Part shown: positions 55,950 to 64,000 of the stretch, piece after piece | Position numbering within the stretch: position 1 is the first letter of the stretch | How the letters are laid out: every line of letters begins with the position of its first letter | Source: Torreya grandis | Taxonomy: Eukaryota; Streptophyta; Pinopsida; Cupressales; Taxaceae | Direction of reading: 5' to 3' | Assembly (NCBI GenBank): GCA_037957365.1 | Contig: JARHVA010008351.1 | Span: 265,001 to 329,000 of the forward strand | DNA: 64,000 nt | The notes under the pieces: model-generated | The model's database searches: none | What the model was told of the DNA's origin: nothing | What the model saw: only the letters and a program-made list of their open reading frames with translations | Made by a program: the position numbers and the translations under genes

Positions 55950-57455
55950 GTAAAGGATTAATTTCTTGTGAACTTTCAGTTAGAGTATTTATAGAAACAC
56001 TTGACTTATAAATTTACCTTTATGTTTGGTCGATATTTTGGGAGGAGGATAATTACTAGCATATTTTTTTGTTTGAATTATTCTTAGGGGTAGGATTATA
56101 ATATTTCTTCCATGTTTGGATTGCATAAGCATTAATAGTTTCAATTTTAGCTGAAGCACCCTCAGAATTATAAATGATTATGTTGTTAAACAAGTTAATA
56201 AAAATACTATATTTACCCTTAATGAATATTCTTATTTTTTGTATAGATAGACAATTTTTAGGATCATGATTAAGCTCACAAACATTATTATAATGTATAT
56301 TTGATTTGGTATTACCCTTTGAATTATTCACTATTTTATCTGATGTGGACAGTTGATCATTCAATTTTGACTTAATGGTGACTAGATCATTCTTATTTTA
56401 TGAATGGGTTTCAAAAAAATTTCATTATCAAAATTTTATCCAGTAAGAGCTATATCTTTGAAACCAATATTTTTTTCAATTTCTTTTGATACTCTATGTA
56501 AAAGGTGATGGTTTCATCATATTGAGTTATATATTTATCTACTAAATCCATTATGTATTAAAGAATTGAAATATTATAGGAATATAATCTTGATAACCTT
56601 TTATGAGGCCTTGCATTAGGTGGATTTTTTTTCTAATATTTGAATTTGGATATGAAATAATAAATTGTTTCTCCTATATCTATTATAGTAGTAGTTAGTT
56701 CATTGATAAGTTAAAATTCATATTTAACCTTAACAAAACACAACTATAACTAGTCTTCTATATATTTACACTCTTTGATTACCTTAGGAGTTAAACTAAT
56801 GAAATCTTGAGAAGATTTTACCTCTAAGGTTAGGTAAAACATTCTTATAGATATATTTTCATTAGTAATTTAAAAAATAACACAATTTGAAAGAATCAAA
56901 ATGATCTTTCCATTAGTCACCTGAATGTCCAAATATTTTAGGAACATTAAAACCTTTTAGATAAGGTAGTTTAGAAAGCATATTCCTTATATCAATTGGA
57001 TTACCTCTTAAAAAATTATTCACTGGTGCATTCTATGAGTGATTTCATCATGTTCTCTATCATCATGTAAACTATAGATGATATCTCAAATTTATTTCCT
57101 ACTAGGTTGGGCATAAATATATTAAAATGATATTAAATAATGTCATTAGGTTATTTTTTAGAAATAACTTTAATAGTTAGTTTAAGATTCATAGCTAATT
57201 TTTTTTATCTTCCTCGTCTTAAACACAGATTTGGTTGAATTATTTAAACCTATGATTGAACTTATTTTAGAGATAGTATATTTATATTTCAAAGGTTAGG
57301 TCTTCTTCAAACTCAATAATCCTTAATATATCTTGAATGTCTCCATGGTGTTTATAACAACTATGACACACTAGGTTTGATACAAGATCATCTTGTTTGT
57401 CAGTGATATTAATACTAGGTTGAATGATAGGTGAAAGTCTAGTCATTGCCATAAA
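55950..57455 (-). pseudogene. Decayed retrotransposon Gag
   Basis: Minus-strand frames give a diluted Retrotrans_gag order. MTRLSPIIQPSINITDKQDD is near 57445-57390. LSKLPYLKGFNVPKIFGHSGD and HFDSFKLC are at about 56975-56880, followed by FYLTLEVKSSQDFISLTPKV (about 56850-56785). ETIYYFISKFKY with NPPNARPHKR comes next (about 56680-56595), and finally VCELNHDPKNC (about 56275), like a CCHC knuckle without its first cysteine. Many stops occur, so it is ancient. No polymerase follows and no LTRs were paired. Confidence 0.6.
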
Positions 57456-58669
57456 ATAAATAGATATTAATTGAGAATAAATGGTTAGAAAAAAATAAAT
57501 TGATTTAGTAAATTCCTTGACAAATTTACTAAATTTTTAAATGCTAAAAAATTTAGCACTCAACTAATCAACTATTTCATCTATCACAAAGGTTAAATAA
57601 GAATCAAACTAATTTAGTCGTAGGGTTTTATTGACTAGAATAATAGTTATTATGTATGTAGACGGGTATTTCTAAACATTGAGTGTTTAAATTATTGAAA
57701 TACCATATCAAACATAAAAAAATAAGGGAATCTAAATCAAAGGGTCAACCAAATTTAGTGATAAAATATTTATTAAATATCACCAACTGTATTGAATATT
57801 CTTTGATTAAAATAAAACAATAAACTAAAATTATGAACTTTGATATTCACTACTCATCCTTTAATATATTTAATTTCACTTTCTCATATCTATGTCATCT
57901 CCATTTTTACATCCATAATTTTATTGACTCAATGATGGAGTGGTACCTATGGAAGATATATCCACTTGAAGATTCAAATATAAACACTTTCAATTCTGAT
58001 TAGGTATTTAACTTTTCTAGTTTTCTTCACTTCCATTTATGATCATTTATCTCATTTTCAAATCACAATCATAATTAAAACAATTATACTTTGAAATATG
58101 AATCTATAACTAAGAAATAAAATGAGCATAAAGTAGTTTAAAATCAAACTAATAAAATTACAATGAAAAAAAACTAAGTAGAATGCATTCAAAAAAGAAA
58201 AGAAAAAACTAAAGATATTGAAAAGAAAGGGGAAACAAAAATTGAAATGTTAACCTATATAATATAAAATAAATATAAACTACTTTAGATTCAAAATATT
58301 AATATCTAAGATAATTTAAGACTCGAATCATTGTGCCAAATAAAAATAGATTTTATTAGGGAATTCAAAATGTTGTATTCATAGCTGTATACAAGCTATG
58401 TAAATTGAGAGTGAAATAGATTGCAAGTCCACACAAATAGTTTGAAAATAATTTGTCATGAAATATACATGCATGAATTATTCATTAGTTTCAAGGGTAT
58501 TACAAAAATAATCTAGATGCATATGACTGAAATAAATTTTATTGACTTTAAATATATTAAAACCTAGAAATCTTTTAGTTAATTGATTTATTAATAAGTG
58601 ATAAAAACTGTATCTATCTAACTCTATCAAGTTGAGTAATTCACTATATAAAAAGTGTTACTCATTATT
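57456..58669. other. AT-rich DNA upstream of the decayed Gag
   Basis: It may hold the leader of the minus-strand element, but no PBS or LTR end was identified. No host feature recognised. Confidence 0.4.
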
Positions 58670-60590
58670 TTTACAATCATACTCTTGATCTTTGTGACTT
58701 TTCATAAAAGAGAAACATAGTATGAAAACTATTGAGAGATTTTAAACTTGTATGAATTCCTCCTCAGATAATGTCATGTTAAAGTCTTTAAAAATGCTAA
58801 AAAAAAAGTTTTTAATAACTTAATTTATAACCTATCTTTATTAATTAATGATTAATTAAAATAATTTTTGTTTCAATTTTATTTTAAGTTGATTGAATTT
58901 TAAATTTATATTAATTCATTAGGTTTTTAAAATTATAATTCACTTTCAAAAAATTAATTATTGAAAGACTTTATGATTAAATTATTCTTAATTAAAAAAT
59001 AACAAAAAAAAATCCCATGGGTGTAATATTTAATTTTGTTAGAGTGTACACTTGAAAAACTTAATTAATTTATTCAATAACGAAGATGTGATTAAATACA
59101 AGTTTTTTATCTTATAAAATATGAGTTTGAATTTATCTCCTAAAATAACTCAAACTAAACTAAATGATTTGTTACAAACAACCCATGTAAGTCACACTAA
59201 ATAATATTATTCTAACTATGATGTACTAACTTAATACTCCCAACAGTTGTCCCCTTAGTACAGACATAGGGGAAGTAGAATCAGACATGAGCATACATGT
59301 ATTATGACACATATTTTGAAGGAAAACAAACACATAAACCAATCCAAAGATGGGAATACATCAACCAATCCAAGTATGAACAAGGACACACACATTTATT
59401 CATCCTACATATAGTTATCTACATGTATATTTATTTGACAAACACATTAGATATGTAATTTGCTACTCTTGATGACTTGCATACAAAAATAAGGACACAT
59501 TTATTCACTGTCTCAATTCTAGTGAGAACACATCGTCACTAGCACATCAAAATCATATATATATGCATATCTATCTATAATTTATTCTCAGTGAGAACAC
59601 ATCATCTTTGAGAAACAAAGACAAAATAAATAAATAAATATTGAGGACTAGGTGAGCATTGGGATTCTTACTAAACTTGCATTTTCAGCCTATTTCCTTG
59701 ATCATTTTCACTTGGTTGGGAATAACATTAATTGTAACCACTATCACTAGACACCATTCTCAATAATAGTTAGTTTGGCCCACCTTTTTTTCATCTTATG
59801 TAGTTGGGTTACATCATATACTTTGGTCATGACTAAAAACTCTTCAAAATTTTAGTGTTTTGGATTCATTTTATTTTGCCACTATTATGGTATGCACCCT
59901 CTCAATTAGCAATGCACTTAAGGTTTATAAAGGGCCTCTTACTTCCATTTCTTCTAACCTCATATAACCTTAGTTCATTGGGATGGCTTAAATTTCATGT
60001 CATTTTTGTAAACAAATACCCCCAATAAAATAGGCATACCCATTTACTAGGATGTTGAGTTCACCCGATAATGTGTCCTTTACAAATGGGCATGGAATTT
60101 GACATTAGATTTGACTCTATTGACACACAAGATTTTTGAATGTATTTTGAATCAATGGGATTACAAATAAAATTACATTAGAGAACCAAAAATCATGGAA
60201 ATGGTGATGCACATAGCACTGGGTCATTGGAATATGTACAAAAAATGAAGACATAATCTAACTATCATCAAATATCAATGCTACAATTCAGTCAATTTAA
60301 TAAAGAATGTTCAAACAAAATGTACTTATGATGTCTATTTCCTCATATGGTAGGCCAATCTATGAATGGTATATCTCATTTTTTATGTAATCAATTATTG
60401 GCTAACAATGGATAATTTGTAGCATAAGGATAACACAATATTATTCACACTAGATGTTTACAAATATGCAATAGAGGGTTTTAAAATATGGTATTTCTAT
60501 TGCAAATGAAAAAATAAAAATGGGGGATAATAAATAAAATAGTGCCCTATGTATTCACATCCCTTAGTCAAAAAAAATTGAATGCCTATT
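58670..60590 (+). repeat. Tandem duplication, unit 1 (about 1.92 kb)
   Basis: It aligns with 60591-62512 over its whole length. Anchors are 'aaactattgagagat' (58727, 60649), 'agtacaga' (59258, 61202), 'agtgagaacacatc' (59530, 61444), 'tatgcaccctctc / tatgcacccttta' (59890, 61812) and 'catcccttagtca' (60558, 62491). Offsets of 1915-1945 vary with small indels. No gene recognised. Confidence 0.85.
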
Positions 60591-62512
60591 ATTTACAAGT
60601 ATCCTCTTGGTCTCAGAGACTTTTCATAGAATAGAAACATAATATGAAAACTATTGAGAGATCTTATACGTCTATGACTTCCTCCTCAAACAATGTCATG
60701 TTCAAGTCTTTAAAAAGGCTCCAATAAGATTTTTCTATAACTAAAATTTATTAATTAATGATTAATTAAAATAATGTTTCTTTCAATTTTATTTTAAGTT
60801 ATTTGACTTTTAAATTTATATTAATTCATTAGGCTTTTAAAATTATAAGTCACTTTTAAAAAATTAAACAATTGAAAGATTTTATTATTAAATTATTCGT
60901 AATTAGACTAATAAAAAAAAATTTCCATGGGTGAAATATTAAAATTTTTTAGAGTGTACACTCAAAAATCTTAATTAATTTATTAAATAATGGATATATG
61001 ATTAAATACAAGTTTTTTATCCTATAAAATATGAGTATGAATCTATCTCCTAAAACAACTCAAACTAAATAAAGTGAGATATTATAAATTAACCCATGTA
61101 ACTCACACTAAAGAGTATTTATCTAACTAGGATGTACTATCTCAATATTCCCAAACCCACCACCTCCCCCGCCGCGCCCCCCCCCCCCCCCCCCCCCCCC
61201 GAGTACAGATGTAGTGGAATAAAAACCACACATGAACATACATGTATTATGACACATACTTTTATGGAAATGGAACACATAAACCAATCCAAGTATGAAC
61301 AAGGACACACACATCTATTCATCCTCCATATATTTTAAAACATGCATATTTGTTATAAAAATACATCATATATATACTCTGCTACTCTTGATGGCTTGTA
61401 TATGTAAACAAGGACACACACATTTATTCATAGTTTCACTTCTAGTGAGAACACATCAGATCACTAGCACATAAAATCATATGTATACATATCTCTCTAT
61501 ATTTTATTCTCAATGAGAAAACATCATATTTGAGCACACTGAAACACAAAATAAATAAATAAATATTATGGGGTGAGCAATGGGATTCTTACTAAACATG
61601 CATTTGTAACCTATTTCCTTGATCATTGACACTTGGTTGCGAATAACATAAATGGTAACCACTACCACTAGACACCATTCTCAACAATAATTAGTTGGCA
61701 TAGTTTTTTTCATCTTTTGTAACCAGAGTTCATCATCAACTTTGGTGATGACTAAAAACTCATCAGACTTTTAGTATTTTGGCTTCATTTTATTTTACCA
61801 CTATTGTGGTATGCACCCTTTAAGTTAGCAATGCACTCAAGGTTTATAAAGGGCCTCTTGCCTTCATTTACTTCAAACTCATGCAACCTTATCTTAGTGG
61901 GATGGATCAAATTACATGTCATTTTTTAGAGCAAATCCCCTCACTCCCTCCCCTCCTAACAAAATATAAATACCCATTTACTAAGATGTCAAATTCTCTT
62001 GATAATTTATCCTTTACAAAGGGTGTGAAATTTGACATTAGCTTTGACTCTAATGACACACAAAATTTTTGAATGGATTTTTGCATCAATGGGAATACTA
62101 ATAAACTTACATTAGAGAACTAAAAAATCATAAAAATGGTGATGCAAATGGCACTAGGTCATTGGAATATGCAAAAAAATAAAGAAACAATCCACCTATT
62201 ACCAAATATAATGTTACAATTCAGGTGATTTAATATACAATGTTCAAATAAAATGTATTTATGATGTCTCTTTCCTCATATGGTATCCCAATCCATGAAT
62301 GGTATATCTTATTTTGTATGGAATCAATTATTGCATAGCGATGAAAAACCATTAGCATAAGGAGAACTCAAGATGATTCACACCAAATGTTTACAAATAT
62401 GTAATGGAGAGTTTACAAATTTGGAAGTATTATTATAGATAAAAAATAAAAACATGAGATAATAAATAAAATAGTGCCTTATCTATTCACATCCCTTAGT
62501 CATTTTTTTAAA
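60591..62512 (+). repeat. Tandem duplication, unit 2 (about 1.92 kb)
   Basis: Second copy of the preceding unit. It contains a 24-base poly-C run where unit 1 has 'cagttgtccccttagtacag'. The frames at 61123-61338 on both strands encode poly-Gly or poly-Pro because of that run and are not genes. Confidence 0.85.
61177..61200 (+). repeat. Poly-C homopolymer of 24 bases
   Basis: An uninterrupted run of C from 61177 to 61200, preceded by ccgccgcg and a C-rich stretch from 61151. The complementary strand is G-rich enough for quadruplex formation. The equivalent part of unit 1 has only a four-C run, so it expanded in unit 2 or is a sequencing artefact. Confidence 0.95.
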
Positions 62513-62757
62513 AATGCCTCTTATTTACTTCAAATATTCCTCTTTTTCTACATTAACACTCCTTAATAAATTAGAGCAATCTTTTAAAATGCTTTTTGGA
62601 GTATGTTCTCCATTTTTTAATTTTTTTATAACATTATTAAAATCTAATTATTTTTAATAAATGATAAATATATTGTTGTTTTAGTGGCATTACAAGCTAT
62701 AATAAAAAAAATGCCACACCACAATTTTCTCATCTATGTTTTAGAATTGTAAATGAA

Positions 62758-62771
62758 TGTGTGTGTGTGTG
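62758..62771 (+). repeat. (GT)n microsatellite
   Basis: Seven GT repeats beside the partial third copy of the tandem unit. Confidence 0.8.
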
Positions 62772-62827
62772 AACATTTCATAATCAATATAACATAAAAA
62801 CTAGTTTATCTTTCAATCTCGCAATCT

Positions 62828-62842
62828 CACTCGCTCTAATAC
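62828..62842 (-). other. Possible degenerate primer binding site
   Basis: The minus strand reads attagtattagagc, which differs at three positions from TTGGTATCAGAGC. It lies immediately left of the partial third copy, which begins tgagtttgatcat on the plus strand. If real, that copy and its relatives are LTR sequence of a minus-strand element. Confidence 0.3.
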
Positions 62843-62845
62843 TAA

Positions 62846-63060
62846 TTATTGAGTTTGATCATAGAGTACACTCAAAAAAATTAATTAATTTATTTAATAA
62901 TTGACATATGCTTGAATCTAGGCTTGTTATCCTATAAAACAAGAATCTAAATCTATCTCTTAATAAAACTCAAACTAAACTAAGTGGGTTGTTACAAACA
63001 ACACGTACAACTCAAATTAAATAATATTATTCTAACTATGACATTCTAACTCTATGTTAC
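62846..63060 (+). repeat. Partial third copy of the tandem unit
   Basis: It matches 59035-59245 and 60950-61145: 'agagtacactc', 'ttaattaatttatttaataat', 'atcctataaaa', 'ctcaaactaaa', 'taatattattctaactatga'. Similarity ends near 63060. It is truncated relative to the full 1.92 kb units. Confidence 0.75.
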
Positions 63061-64000
63061 TAGCAAGGGTCCCACTAAAAACTCCACTTAATATGTAGTT
63101 AGTCACTTAAGTCCATTTATCATATTGTAAAAATAAACATACAAGATTAAATAATTATCAGCCAAATATTCTATATGCAAAATTTTCTAAAAAACCATCT
63201 AAATATCCATATTTTTGAAAAAAATTACTTTTTAGTTGGATGTAAATGATATCCTCACTGAATATTTTCCTCAATTTCAATCATATTTTATCATAAAAAA
63301 TGCAAATTTATGAAAAATATAACTTAAAAAATGCATAAACTATTTATTGTATCATCTCAAGACAAATGATGAAATATACCAAATAAAATTAAAAGACAAA
63401 AAACAATGAGAAAAATAGTTAATGATATCACCCAAAAGTATCAAAATAATGAAAAATGTTTACAAGTATGAAAAAAAATCAGCTAAAATTCAAATAAATA
63501 AACACAATCAATCCTCTTCTCCCTCATCTGAAGATATAAAATCAATCAAAAAAACATCTATGTTAGTAATACACCTAATATATTCCATTAGGGTCACATG
63601 AATCTTATTCTTCCCCAGTCCATGACATTCATCATTAACTTCCAACTTAATATTTTTCATCAAATGTGTTACCACAATTGGGATTGAAGGCCTTTTAGCA
63701 TATTTACAACTCCAAGAGGTGTAATTTTAAAGTGAATAAGTGACATTATGGGCTTAAAATTTGGGTATTGCATTAGTTTGGTGAAATTGGTTGGTAGGTA
63801 CAACAATTTCATTGAAAATCTAAGTCATTTGGTGAGAAGAAACTAGTGGCAAACCACATATAAATGGGTGAGGTTTCCAATTTCTTCTTTGGGGAACTCT
63901 CTAGATAGGATCACTATAGGATTAAAGAGTTTGTGTTTGTGAAATCACTATGGGGTGTGGCATTCAAGGCATCCCAAAAAGAGTATAATTAACATCAAAG
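63061..64000. other. AT-rich DNA to the window end
   Basis: No motif, terminus or open frame recognised. Repeat sequence may continue beyond the window. Confidence 0.5.

Noticed and set aside
55950..57455. Endogenous pararetrovirus
   Set aside because: The Cys/His word first suggested a viral coat region, but the WKDHFDSFK, FYLTLE and PPNARP blocks follow the order of a retrotransposon Gag. No movement protein or viral polymerase was seen.
61123..61338. Gly-rich or Pro-rich protein
   Set aside because: It is produced by the 24-base poly-C tract.

Overview
This 64 kb window is nuclear DNA from a seed plant with a large, repeat-rich genome. I infer a gymnosperm, probably a conifer, because LTR retrotransposons are old and deeply nested, solo LTRs are common, intergenic DNA is AT-rich, and a decayed nuclear copy of plastid ycf2 is present. 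No intact host gene is demonstrable. One possible first exon of a host gene lies at 7627-7820.

Layout. Positions 1-9600 are AT-rich DNA with two tandem duplications (about 1.55 kb units at 2586-5690; 231 bp units at 6040-6500), the candidate exon, two tRNA-derived SINE-like pieces and a solo LTR (8425-9556). Positions 9557-16585 hold unassigned DNA, then a 2.6 kb solo LTR (13308-15947) with palindrome and W-box clusters, then another LTR-like piece. Positions 16950-17946 are a plastid ycf2 pseudogene. An LTR (17947-20940) begins exactly at its right end and is itself split by a 1.9 kb hAT transposon.

The core (about 21.9-44.4 kb) is a set of insertions inside insertions. A 5'-truncated LINE is split in three pieces (21885-22102, 41917-42104, 43545-44395). 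A chromodomain Ty3/gypsy element (22103-41911, plus strand, TSD TATAA) separates the first two pieces and a solo LTR (42105-43539, TSD GCATA) separates the last two. The chromovirus has a 10.9 kb Tat-like Ty3/gypsy element (22801-33721, minus strand) inside its 5' LTR. It also has an antisense solo LTR (39116-40565, TSD CTTGG) at the end of its pol. The Tat-like element carries two RNase H domains, and the archaeal-type one lies between protease and reverse transcriptase.

Positions 44800-49055 are an internally deleted Ty1/copia element with two 1148 bp LTRs (TSD GTTAG). A GACGTC-centred palindrome array occurs in both LTRs and in the internal region. Positions 49061-64000 are AT-rich: an interspersed minisatellite that changes orientation (50025-51110), a decayed minus-strand gag (55950-57455), and a roughly 1.93 kb tandem duplication (58670-62512) with a 24-base poly-C tract and a partial third copy.

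All coding regions of the mobile elements carry stops, frameshifts or lost catalytic residues. The window reads as a layered insertion record rather than a set of cooperating genes.
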